Assembly (NCBI GenBank): GCA_012274205.1
Contig: JAAOZY010000411.1
Location: forward strand, 1-14,513
DNA: 14,513 nucleotides
Reading direction: 5' to 3'
Source of the DNA: Betaproteobacteria bacterium
Lineage (GTDB): Bacteria; Pseudomonadota; Gammaproteobacteria; Burkholderiales; SG8-39
Part shown: positions 6,411 to 12,874 of the stretch, in pieces
Position numbering within the stretch: the stretch's first letter is position 1
Layout of the letters: each line of letters begins with the position of its first letter
Made by a program: the position numbers and the translations under genes
The notes under the pieces: generated by a model
What the model was told of the DNA's origin: nothing
The model's input: only the letters and a program-made list of their open reading frames with translations
Databases searched by the model: none

Positions 6411-8536
6411 GCACGAGCCTTCTGCTGGAGCTGTTCACCGAAGAATTGCCTCCGGGTGCGCTGCGCGCCCTGGGCGAGGCCTTCGCCCGCGAGATCGCGG
6501 CGGGCCTGGCCGAGCGCGGCCTGCTCGGACAGGACTGCCTGCGCAAGGCCTATTGCACGCCGCGCCGCCTTGCGGTCCACCTGTCGGCGGTGCTGGCGAA
6601 ATCGCTCGACCGCGAGCAGAGCAGGAAACTGATGCCCGCGAAAGTCGCGTTCGATGCGGCCGGGAAGCCGGCGCCGGCGCTGCTCAAGCGCCTGGAAAAG
6701 GAAGGCTATCCTGCAGGCATCGACGCAAGCGGGCTGATCGAGCGGCGCGCCGAGGGTGAGGCGGAATACGTATTCCTGAATCAGCTCGTGCCGGGCATGC
6801 CGCTCGCGTCGGCGCTGCAGCTCGCGCTCGAACAGGCGATCACGCGGCTGCCGATACCGAAGATGATGAGCTATCAGCTCGCCGACGGTGAAACGACGGT
6901 GCAGTTCGTGCGTCCCGTTCACGGGCTGGTCGCCCTGCACGGCCGGGAGGTCGTGCCGGTGTCGATCCTCGGCCTCGACGCGGGGCGCACCACGCACGGC
7001 CATCGCTTCCAGGGCGTGAGGAACATCGAGCTCGACGCAGCCGACGCCTACGAGGAAGCGCTGGCGGCGCATGGCCAGGTGATCGCTTCGTTCGATGCGC
7101 GCCGCGCCGAGACCGAGCGCCAGCTGCGCGCGCGGGCCGCCGCATTGGGCGCCTCGCTCGGCCCGGAGGAGAATGTCGCGCCCCTGCTCGATGAAGTCAG
7201 CGCGCTGGTCGAGTTCCCGACCGTCTACGCCGGCGAGTTCGAGTCGGAATACCTCGCCGTGCCGCAGGAATGCCTGGTGCTTACCATGCGCACCAACCAG
7301 AAATACTTTCCGCTGTTCGATGCGGCCGGCAAGCTGAGCAACCGCTTCCTCATCGTCAGCAACATGCGTTTGGCCAAGCCGAAGAATATCATCGAGGGCA
7401 ACAACCGCGTGGTGCGCCCGCGCCTCGCCGACGCGCGCTTTTTCTTCGACACCGACAAGAAGACCCGGCTGGAAGCGCGCGTGCCGCGGCTGGCGGCCAT
7501 CGTCTATCACAACAAGCTCGGCAGCCAGCTCGAACGCGTGGAGCGCGTGCAGCTGCTCGCCGGAAAAATAGCGCGCGAGATCGGCGCCGATCCGGTGCTG
7601 GCGGAGCGCGCCGCCTGGCTGGCCAAGGCCGACCTCGTCACCAGCATGGTGGGCGAATTCCCCGAGCTGCAGGGCGTCATGGGACGCTACTACGCGCTCG
7701 CCGACGGCGAGAATGCGCAGGTGGCGGCGGCGATCGGCGATCAATACCGAATCCGCGTCGACGAGAACGAGGCGCCCGCCAACCTGGTCAGCATGAGCCT
7801 GTTCATCGCCGAGCGCGTAGAGACCCTGGCCGGCATCTGGGGCATCGGGCTCAAGCCCAGCGGCGACAAGGATCCGTTCGGCCTGCGCCGTGCCGCCCTC
7901 GGCCTGATCAGCGCGTTTGAATTGCTGGGGGCGGCCTCCCAGGCGCAGAACCACGCGTTCACGCTGCGGCTGTACGATCTGCTGCAACAAGCGGCGAGCC
8001 TGTTCAAGCCCGGCACCATCGGAACACAGGTTTCTGCGGAAATCCTGGAGTTCGCCTACGAGCGCTACCGCAACCAGCTGATTCAGACCTACGAGCGCAA
8101 CGCCGTCGAGGCGGTGATCGCCCTGCAACCGCCCCTGCACGAGGTGGTGCGGCGCGTGCGCGCCGTGATCGAATTCGGCGCACTGCCCCAGGCCGACGCC
8201 CTTGCCGCGGCCAACAAGCGTATCGGCAACATCCTGAAGAAGGCCGACGCAAGCGCGTCTCCGGCCGATTTCTCGCTGCTGGCGGAGCCTGCGGAGAAAG
8301 CCCTGGCGGCGGTCATGGAAAGAGTCAGTCCCGCAGCGCGCGAGCGCTTCACCGGCGGGGACTATGCCGGCGCGCTGAAGCTGCTGGCGCAGGTGCGCGA
8401 GCCCGTCGATGTTTTTTTCAACGACGTCATGGTCATGGCCGAGGATCCGAAGCTGCGCAACAATCGTATCGCGCTGCTGCGCGATCTGCATGGCCTGATG
8501 AACATGGTAGCCGACATCTCCAGGCTCGCCGCATGA
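6407..8536 (+). CDS. glyS: Glycyl-tRNA synthetase beta subunit
   Basis: The beta subunit, needed for tRNA recognition and activity of the alpha2-beta2 synthetase. Its 709 residues are close to the usual length (E. coli 689). The N-terminus LLLELFTEELPPGALRALGE is a family hallmark. Further marks are HGHRFQG, LTMRTNQKYFPLFD, VVRPRLADARFFFDTDKK, SMVGEFPELQGVMGRYYA and DKDPFGLRRAALG. The C-terminal anticodon-binding part ends FFNDVMVMAEDPKLRNNR then ALLRDLHGLM. The ATG at 6407 overlaps the glyQ stop by four bases, implying translational coupling and equal subunit supply. Its own TGA overlaps another ATG (8533) that opens a 10-codon frame leading to gmhB. Nothing is missing or broken. Confidence 0.97.
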   Translation: MSTSLLLELFTEELPPGALRALGEAFAREIAAGLAERGLLGQDCLRKAYCTPRRLAVHLSAVLAKSLDREQSRKLMPAKVAFDAAGKPAPALLKRLEKEGYPAGIDASGLIERRAEGEAEYVFLNQLVPGMPLASALQLALEQAITRLPIPKMMSYQLADGETTVQFVRPVHGLVALHGREVVPVSILGLDAGRTTHGHRFQGVRNIELDAADAYEEALAAHGQVIASFDARRAETERQLRARAAALGASLGPEENVAPLLDEVSALVEFPTVYAGEFESEYLAVPQECLVLTMRTNQKYFPLFDAAGKLSNRFLIVSNMRLAKPKNIIEGNNRVVRPRLADARFFFDTDKKTRLEARVPRLAAIVYHNKLGSQLERVERVQLLAGKIAREIGADPVLAERAAWLAKADLVTSMVGEFPELQGVMGRYYALADGENAQVAAAIGDQYRIRVDENEAPANLVSMSLFIAERVETLAGIWGIGLKPSGDKDPFGLRRAALGLISAFELLGAASQAQNHAFTLRLYDLLQQAASLFKPGTIGTQVSAEILEFAYERYRNQLIQTYERNAVEAVIALQPPLHEVVRRVRAVIEFGALPQADALAAANKRIGNILKKADASASPADFSLLAEPAEKALAAVMERVSPAARERFTGGDYAGALKLLAQVREPVDVFFNDVMVMAEDPKLRNNRIALLRDLHGLMNMVADISRLAA

Positions 8537-8565
8537 AGCTCGCAACAGGACGACTCGCTTCATGA
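8533..8565 (+). CDS. Possible 10-codon bridge mini-ORF between glyS and gmhB
   Basis: The ATG at 8533 overlaps the glyS stop (ATGA) and its TGA (8563-8565) overlaps the gmhB start (ATGA again). The encoded peptide is MKLATGRLAS. Its first ten bases, ATGAAGCTCG, are the same as those opening gmhB 29 bases later, so it may be a vestige of an earlier gmhB start. It could hand ribosomes from glyS to gmhB. A peptide function is not claimed. Confidence 0.2.
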   Translation: MKLATGRLAS

Positions 8566-9095
8566 AGCTCGTCGTGCTCGACCGCGACGGCGTGATCAAC
8601 GCCGACAGCGACCAATACATCAAGAGTCCGGAGGAATGGACGCCGATACCGGGCAGCCTCGAGGCGATCGCGCGCCTCACCCAGGCGGGCTTTCGCGTGG
8701 TGGTCGCCACCAACCAGTCCGGCCTCGCGCGCGGCCTGTTCGACATGGCCAAGCTCAACGCCATGCACAACAAAATGCACAAGGCGGTGAACCAGCTCGG
8801 CGGGCGCATCGACGCGGTGTTCTTCTGCGCGCATGCACAGGACGCGCGCTGCGCCTGCCGCAAGCCGCAGCCGGGCATGCTGCTGGAGATCGCCGAGCGC
8901 TACGGCATCGCGCTCGCCACTGTGCCGGTGATCGGCGATTCGCTGCGCGACCTGCAGGCGGCAAGCGCCGCCGGAGCGCGACCGATGCTGGTGCTGACGG
9001 GCAAGGGCGAAAAGACACTCAAGGCGGGCGGCCTGCCCGAGGGCACCGCGGTGTACCAGGATCTGGCCGCCGCCGCCCTGGCGCTCGCCGCATGA
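8562..9095 (+). CDS. gmhB: D-glycero-beta-D-manno-heptose 1,7-bisphosphate 7-phosphatase
   Basis: A cytoplasmic HAD-family phosphatase of the ADP-heptose pathway, removing the C7 phosphate for the inner core of lipopolysaccharide. It has 177 residues, normal for GmhB. HAD motif I is LDRDGVIN (D7, D9); motif II is TNQSG (50-54); motif III lies around K101 in CRKPQPGM; motif IV is GDSLRD (D126, D130). The zinc site typical of GmhB is complete: C89, H91, C97, C99 in FFCAHAQDARCACRKP. This separates it from histidinol-phosphatase and other HAD enzymes, though a related sugar-phosphate substrate cannot be excluded. The start at 8562 gives the motif at the usual position, with AGGA 11 bases upstream. 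Third gene of the glyQ operon; no other heptose-pathway gene is in the window. Confidence 0.94.
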   Translation: MKLVVLDRDGVINADSDQYIKSPEEWTPIPGSLEAIARLTQAGFRVVVATNQSGLARGLFDMAKLNAMHNKMHKAVNQLGGRIDAVFFCAHAQDARCACRKPQPGMLLEIAERYGIALATVPVIGDSLRDLQAASAAGARPMLVLTGKGEKTLKAGGLPEGTAVYQDLAAAALALAA

Positions 9096-9151
9096 GCCCG
9101 ACGCAGCGCCCGTTGCACCGCTCCGTGGCGCCGAGCGGCGAGGCCGTCTGA
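9092..9151 (+). CDS. Possible 19-codon bridge mini-ORF between gmhB and the acyltransferase gene
   Basis: The ATG at 9092 overlaps the gmhB stop (ATGA) and its TGA (9149-9151) overlaps the next ATG at 9151 (TGATG). It would encode MSPTQRPLHRSVAPSGEAV, unlike anything I know. It fills the whole gap, as the mini-ORF before gmhB does. A role in translational coupling is plausible; a functional peptide is not supported by sequence alone. Confidence 0.25.
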   Translation: MSPTQRPLHRSVAPSGEAV

Positions 9152-9879
9152 TGAAATACCTGCGTGCCCTGGTCTATTATGTTTTGCTGGTCGTCATCGT
9201 CATTCCGTATTGGGTGCTGGTGATGTGCGTGGCCTGGATGCCGCGCATACCGCGCTGGAAAATCATCGCCGGCTGGCCGCGCCTGGCCGCCTGGCTCGCA
9301 ATCCACGTCCTCGGCATACGCTACGAGGTGCGCGGACGCGAGAACATTCCGGCCCAACCGGTGGTGATCCTGTCCAAGCATTCCTCCGCCTGGGAAACCC
9401 TGGCTTACTCCGAGATCTTCCCGCCCCACGTCTACGTGATGAAGCGCGAGCTGATGTGGCTGCCTTTCCTCGGCTGGGGGCTGGCGCTGTTCAGCCCGAT
9501 ATTCATCAATCGCGCCGACCACAAGAACGCCCTGCGCCGCACGGTCGAAATCGGCAAACAACGCCTGGCTCAGGGTTTTTGCATCATGGTCTATCCCGAG
9601 GGCACGCGCATCGCCGTCGGCAAACGCGTCAGGTACAAGCTCGGCGGCGCGCATATCGCAGCGCAAACCGGGGCGAGCGTGCTGCCGGTGGCGCACAACG
9701 CCGGATTGCTGTGGCCGCGCAACTCCTTTCTCAAGCGCCCGGGCAAGGTCACGGTGGTGATCGGCAGGCCCATAGCCAGCGCCGGCCGCGCGCCCGAGCA
9801 GCTCATGCGCGAGGTGGAGAACTGGGTCGAAGGCCAGGTGGAAATCCTGGTGCGCGAAGGGCGCGACCATGCAGCTTGA
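9151..9879 (+). CDS. 1-acyl-sn-glycerol-3-phosphate acyltransferase (PlsC-like, LPLAT family)
   Basis: A 242-residue inner-membrane acyltransferase, probably acylating lysophosphatidic acid in phospholipid synthesis. An N-terminal hydrophobic anchor spans about 7-30. The LPLAT motifs follow in order: KHSSAWE (76-82; the His-x4-acid catalytic motif, with Glu in place of the usual Asp), MKRELMWLPFLGWG (97-110), FINRAD (118-123), YPEGTR (148-153) and LPVAHNAG (178-185). The Glu variant is, to my knowledge, normal in a betaproteobacterial subgroup. GAGG lies about 8 bases before the ATG at 9151. The end overlaps the next gene by 11 bases. An alternative is acylation of another lysolipid or of a lipid A precursor; the family is sure, the exact acceptor is not. 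Confidence 0.88.
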   Translation: MKYLRALVYYVLLVVIVIPYWVLVMCVAWMPRIPRWKIIAGWPRLAAWLAIHVLGIRYEVRGRENIPAQPVVILSKHSSAWETLAYSEIFPPHVYVMKRELMWLPFLGWGLALFSPIFINRADHKNALRRTVEIGKQRLAQGFCIMVYPEGTRIAVGKRVRYKLGGAHIAAQTGASVLPVAHNAGLLWPRNSFLKRPGKVTVVIGRPIASAGRAPEQLMREVENWVEGQVEILVREGRDHAA

Positions 9880-10621
9880 ACTGCCGCTGGCGATCGCGCC
9901 CGTGGCGCCGCCTGCGGGCACGCTGCGCTACATCCAGCTCGGCGGCGAAATCGTCCGCTACCGCTTCCGCCGCGCCCGCCGCCGCTCGATCGGCATGGTG
10001 ATCGATGACGACGGACTGCGCATTGCCGCGCCGGGCCATGTCCCGATCACCGAAGTCGAAGCGTTCATCCGCGAAAAGGCGCGCTGGGTATCCAGAAAGC
10101 TGTCGGAGTGGCGCGCCGCGCCCAAGCCGCCGGTGGTGAACTGGAGCGAAGGTTCGTCCATCGCGCTGCTGGGGGCGCCGGTAATTCTGCAATACCTTCC
10201 CGGGCGCCGCGGCATACTCCTGGAACACGGGCGCCTCGGCATCGGACTTGTTCCGCGCGGCGAGCCGGCGGCATTGCGAAAACGCGCCATCGCCTGGATC
10301 AAGGAGCATGCGCGCGCGCTGCTCGGCGAGCGCCTCGCGCTGTATGCCGGCCGCCTGGGCGTGCCGGTGCCCTCGCTGTCGCTTTCCAGCGCGCGCACGC
10401 AATGGGGCCTGTGCCGCGAGGACGGGCATGTGCGCCTCAACTGGCGCCTGATCCATCTGCCCCTGCACCTGGTGGATTACGTAGTCGCGCACGAGCTGGC
10501 GCACCTGCGCGAAATGAACCATTCGGCCCGATTCTGGGCCGTGGTGGGCGGCCTCTATCCGGGCTACGCCGGAGCGCGCAGGGAACTGCGCGACTGCACT
10601 CACCGGCTGCCGATACTTTAG
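9869..10621 (+). CDS. YgjP-like (DUF45) zinc metallopeptidase domain protein
   Basis: A 250-residue predicted metal-dependent peptidase of the YgjP/DUF45 (M48-related) family. The zinc site is HELAH at 208-212, with the third ligand H218 in NHSARFW (217-223), as in the family. The block before it, ARTQWGLCREDGHVRLNWRL then DYVVAHELAHL, matches the conserved C-terminal half; family members more often have RWGSC where this protein has QWGLC. The N-terminal half (VRYRFRRARRRSIGMVI, FIREKARWVSRKL) is the usual basic, beta-rich part. No signal peptide is present, so it is probably cytoplasmic. Its substrate is unknown. The ATG at 9869 overlaps the acyltransferase gene by 11 bases, so the two are coupled. 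The TAG stop lies at the edge of repeat copy C. Confidence 0.9.
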   Translation: MQLELPLAIAPVAPPAGTLRYIQLGGEIVRYRFRRARRRSIGMVIDDDGLRIAAPGHVPITEVEAFIREKARWVSRKLSEWRAAPKPPVVNWSEGSSIALLGAPVILQYLPGRRGILLEHGRLGIGLVPRGEPAALRKRAIAWIKEHARALLGERLALYAGRLGVPVPSLSLSSARTQWGLCREDGHVRLNWRLIHLPLHLVDYVVAHELAHLREMNHSARFWAVVGGLYPGYAGARRELRDCTHRLPIL

Positions 10622-10693
10622 AACCCGTAACAAGAGTCATTTTGTCGCGGCCGGACTTGGGAGAGCACGGGGGGATCTCCCCCAAGGGGACTT
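10621..10693 (+). repeat. Two-hairpin dispersed repeat, copy C
   Basis: The copy begins at the ygjP stop codon. Hairpin 1 is CC-GTAACAAGA (10625-10635), loop GTCA, TTTTGTCGC-GG (10640-10650), with two G-T wobbles and one mismatch. A GGCC spacer follows. Hairpin 2 is GGGGG (10670-10674), loop ATCT, CCCCC (10679-10683). Bases 10624-10653 match copy A from 831 at 27 of 30 positions. GAGCACGGGGGGA aligns with GAGCATGAGGGGA of copies A and B. The 3' edge runs into a different repeat cluster. Confidence 0.75.
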
Positions 10694-10774
10694 TCCCGTC
10701 TCCCGTCGAGCGGGACCGAGGAAGCGGGATCGAGACCTTCGGGGCGTCCCCCAAGGGGACTTCCTTCGGGGCGT
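10678..10774 (+). repeat. Short direct-repeat cluster upstream of gloA
   Basis: Within about 100 bases, TCCCCCAAGGGGACTT occurs twice (10678-10693, 10747-10762). CCTTCGGGGCGT occurs twice (10736-10747, 10763-10774). TCCCGTC occurs in tandem (10694-10707), and GCGGGAYCGAG occurs twice (10710-10720, 10724-10734). GTCCCC-CAA-GGGGAC (10746-10760) and TCCCG-TCGAG-CGGGA (10701-10715) form small hairpins. The pattern suggests partial duplication of an intergenic element rather than coding sequence. It makes up most of the gap between ygjP and gloA. Confidence 0.65.
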
Positions 10775-10802
10775 ATTGTCTCGTATTGTTAGGGCTTATA
10801 TA

Positions 10803-10808
10803 GAGGAG
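10803..10808 (+). promoter_or_regulatory. Ribosome binding site deciding the gloA start
   Basis: GAGGAG lies 8 bases before ATG 10817 but only 2 bases before the other in-frame ATG at 10811. Spacing and homologue numbering both favour 10817. Confidence 0.7.
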
Positions 10809-10816
10809 CGATGACC

Positions 10817-11200
10817 ATGAGAATGCTGCACACAATGCTGCGCGTGGGAAACATGGAACGGTCGGTGAAGTTCTACACCGAGGTCATGGGCATGAAGCTG
10901 TTGCGCACCACCGACCGGCCGGAGCAGAAATACTCGCTCGCCTTCGTCGGCTACGGCGCGGAGGACACGCAGTCGGTGATCGAGCTCACCTACAACTACG
11001 GCGTCGAGAAGTACGACATGGGGAATGCGTTCGGGCATTTGGCGATCGAAGTGCCCGACGCCAGCAAGGCCTGCGAGACGGTCAGGGCCAAGGGCGGCGT
11101 CGTGAGCCGCGAAGCCGGGCCGGTCAAAGGCGGCAGCACGGTCATCGCCTTCGTGCAGGATCCGGACGGCTACAAGATCGAGCTGATCGAACGCAAGTAA
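10817..11200 (+). CDS. gloA: Lactoylglutathione lyase (glyoxalase I)
   Basis: Glyoxalase I converts the methylglyoxal-glutathione hemithioacetal to S-lactoylglutathione in the cytoplasm, the first step of methylglyoxal detoxification. Of the two in-frame ATGs, 10817 gives 127 residues and places all four metal ligands at the E. coli positions H5, E56, H74 and E122 (MLHTML, SVIELTYN, FGHLAIEV, YKIELIE), strong support for this start; GAGGAG is 8 bases upstream. The short length without the extra loop of the zinc-type enzyme suggests the nickel/cobalt-dependent class. The two beta-alpha-beta-beta-beta modules are complete (LRVGNMERSVKFYTEVMG; FVQDPDGYK). It follows the glyQ operon after a 195-base repeat-filled gap, so it is probably transcribed separately or by read-through. 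I see no convincing promoter in the gap. Confidence 0.96.
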   Translation: MRMLHTMLRVGNMERSVKFYTEVMGMKLLRTTDRPEQKYSLAFVGYGAEDTQSVIELTYNYGVEKYDMGNAFGHLAIEVPDASKACETVRAKGGVVSREAGPVKGGSTVIAFVQDPDGYKIELIERK

Positions 11201-11288
11201 GAGACTCCGGCAGAAGGGTACTGCACCAGCAGAACGTCAGGATTCGGAACCCTTGTCACGGCGCGTCGGAGCCACGAACCTTTAAACA

Positions 11289-11313
11289 GCCCGCGCGAGG
11301 GGTATGCGCGGGC
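11289..11313. terminator. Strong hairpin between convergent gloA and the unknown gene
   Basis: GCCCGCGC (11289-11296) pairs perfectly with GCGCGGGC (11306-11313) around a 9-base loop. On the minus strand it is followed by TGTTTAAA, a partial T-tract, so it best serves as terminator of the minus-strand gene ending at 11329. On the plus strand it lies 88 bases after the gloA stop. The rest of the 128-base gap holds nothing I can assign. Confidence 0.6.
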
Positions 11314-11328
11314 GATCCCACGGTGTCC

Positions 11329-11985
11329 CTACAGTGTTGCGACGCGGTATTTGCGCAGCACGCTGGGCTGGCCGATCAGCATCTTGGCGAACTCCTCCAG
11401 CAGCGCTTCGTTGACGTCGCCCGCCGGAATGCGCAGCTCATCCGCGCCGAGGCGGAAGAAGTGCTTGCCCTTGACCGCCAGCCGCACATTGTCATAGTCG
11501 GCGGTGATGGTGATGTCGCAGGTCACGTTGCTCGGCACGGTGAATTTCATTTTCTCGAAGCCCCCGCCGGGCTTCTTGATCTTCTCTTCGGTGAACTTTA
11601 GGCCGAAGTTCCACAGCGCATCGGTCACTTTCTGAATCGCCGCGGGCATGTCGCGCTCCACCGTCAGGCTCAGCGGCGAGGCCCATTTGATGAACATGGT
11701 GATGTAGTCGTAATAATCCCGGTCGCCGATTTTCTTCTTGCGGTAGTTGATGAACGATTCGGCATAGCCCAGGTTCTCGAAATCGCCCACGTTCGGAATC
11801 GTATATACCGTCGGATTGGTCGGCTTGAGCACGGCGAGCTGCTTCAGCAACTCGTTCAGGTAGAGAAAGGTCTGCTGCATCCTGGCCTCGACCAGCTTGA
11901 TGCTTTCCTCGCGTATCGACTGCTGCGAAAGCTGCTGGCTCTTGACCAGGTCTGCCTGTTTCTTCAAATCGTCCAGCAGGCCCAT
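11329..11985 (-). CDS. Uncharacterised soluble protein with N-terminal helical region
   Basis: I do not recognise this 218-residue protein. It has no signal peptide or membrane segment. Residues 1-54 look like one long amphipathic helix or coiled coil, rich in Gln, Lys and Glu (DLKKQADLVKSQQLSQQ). An aromatic-rich stretch (about 78-101: INYRKKKIGDRDYYDYITMF) follows. The C-terminal two thirds (about 104-188) alternate hydrophobic and charged residues, as in a beta-rich fold (SPLSLTVERDM, VTCDITITADYDNVRLAV, KHFFRLGADELRIP). A closing helix (about 190-205) carries EALLEEFAKMLIG. The start is well supported: GGAG lies 7 bases before the ATG at 11985. Codon use and base composition fit the neighbours, so it is probably native. 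A weak promoter is possible at 12011-12040, so it may be transcribed alone. Confidence 0.8.
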   Translation of the reverse strand: MGLLDDLKKQADLVKSQQLSQQSIREESIKLVEARMQQTFLYLNELLKQLAVLKPTNPTVYTIPNVGDFENLGYAESFINYRKKKIGDRDYYDYITMFIKWASPLSLTVERDMPAAIQKVTDALWNFGLKFTEEKIKKPGGGFEKMKFTVPSNVTCDITITADYDNVRLAVKGKHFFRLGADELRIPAGDVNEALLEEFAKMLIGQPSVLRKYRVATL

Positions 11986-12010
11986 GCGATTCTCCGGAGT
12001 CCTTCACTTG

Positions 12011-12040
12011 CCTATAGCGCCAGGACATCTATTGTGCCAG
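12011..12040 (-). promoter_or_regulatory. Weak candidate promoter for the unknown gene
   Basis: On the minus strand, CTGGCA (12035-12040) and TATAGG (12011-12016) are spaced by 18 bases, each matching the sigma-70 consensus at four of six positions. The predicted leader is about 20 bases and includes the GGAG site. Such matches arise by chance. Confidence 0.3.
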
Positions 12041-12061
12041 CGGGGCGCATTTTTGTGAATA

Positions 12062-12850
12062 TCAAGTTAGCGCAGATTTGTCTTTTTCGCTCAGGTAGTT
12101 GCTGATAGCGACAAATTCGGCCACGGCGAGATTTTCCGCGCGCAGGCCGGGCGCTATCCCGAGCGCAGCGTAGTCGCCGGCCTCGAGCAGCCCCGCCAGG
12201 GAATTGCGCAGGGTCTTGCGCCGCTGCGCAAAGGCGCGCCGCACCACCTGCGCCAGGCCGGCTTCGCTCGCAGCCGCAAGCTGGGCGCGCGGCCGCGGAT
12301 GCATGCGCACCACCGCCGAGTCTACCCGCGGCGGCGGCTCGAATGCGCCGGGCGGGACTTCGAACAGCAACTGCATGTCGAAGCGATACTGCAGCATCAC
12401 CGACAGGCGGCCGTAGTCGCCGCCGCCCGGCGCCGCCACCATGCGCTCGACCACCTCCCGCTGCAGCATGAAATGCATGTCGCGGATGCGCTCGGCGTAG
12501 CGCGCCAGATGGAACAGCAGCGGCGTGGAAATATTGTAGGGAAGGTTGCCAACCACGCGCAGATCGCGCGGCAGCGCCGAAAAATCGAATTCGAGCACGT
12601 CGCCCGCATGCACCGATACCCGCTCGGGCGGGTAGGCGCGCTGCAGCCGGGCGATGATGTCGCGGTCGATCTCGATCACCTGCAGCCGGCGCAGCACCGC
12701 GGCCAGCGGCGTGGTAAGCGCGCCCAGGCCGGGGCCGATCTCCACCATGGCATCGTCGGCCTGCGGCCGGATCGCGGTGACGATGTCAGCAATAACCGCC
12801 TGGTCGGCGAGAAAATGCTGCCCGAAGCGTTTGCGCGGTATGTGTTTCAT
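12062..12850 (-). CDS. rsmA: 16S rRNA (adenine1518-N6/adenine1519-N6)-dimethyltransferase
   Basis: RsmA (KsgA) dimethylates two adjacent adenines in the last hairpin of 16S rRNA during 30S maturation, using S-adenosylmethionine. It has 262 residues, the normal length. The N-terminus PRKRFGQHFL is the family signature. Motif I for SAM binding is VEIGPGLGALT (36-46), the acidic residue after motif II is in EIDRD (60-64), and the catalytic motif IV is NLPYN (102-106). The C-terminal rRNA-binding region has FEPPPRVDSAVVRM and AFAQRRKTLRNSL. No Shine-Dalgarno is seen before the ATG at 12850. The pdxA stop is only 24 bases upstream, so it is probably read in the surA-pdxA-rsmA transcript. E. coli has apaG-apaH after rsmA; here they are absent and an unrelated gene follows. 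Confidence 0.97.
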   Translation of the reverse strand: MKHIPRKRFGQHFLADQAVIADIVTAIRPQADDAMVEIGPGLGALTTPLAAVLRRLQVIEIDRDIIARLQRAYPPERVSVHAGDVLEFDFSALPRDLRVVGNLPYNISTPLLFHLARYAERIRDMHFMLQREVVERMVAAPGGGDYGRLSVMLQYRFDMQLLFEVPPGAFEPPPRVDSAVVRMHPRPRAQLAAASEAGLAQVVRRAFAQRRKTLRNSLAGLLEAGDYAALGIAPGLRAENLAVAEFVAISNYLSEKDKSALT

Positions 12851-12874
12851 CGGCGCGGAGAATGGCAGCCGGGG

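Noticed and set aside
6350..8878. Very long open frame (842 codons) on the minus strand opposite glyS
   Set aside because: It lies antisense to the full-length, clearly recognisable glyS and part of gmhB. Its translation is low-complexity Arg/Gln/His/Ala, as expected for a GC-rich shadow frame.
10776..10804. TTGTCT and TATAGA at 17-base spacing before gloA, promoter-like
   Set aside because: A start point from this -10 would fall at about 10811, after the GAGGAG ribosome binding site, leaving almost no leader. It is incompatible with use of that site.
11238..11256. Minus-strand GGGTTCCGAATCC resembling a tRNA T-arm
   Set aside because: It has one base too many for the seven-base T-loop, and no acceptor, D or anticodon stems can be drawn around it.
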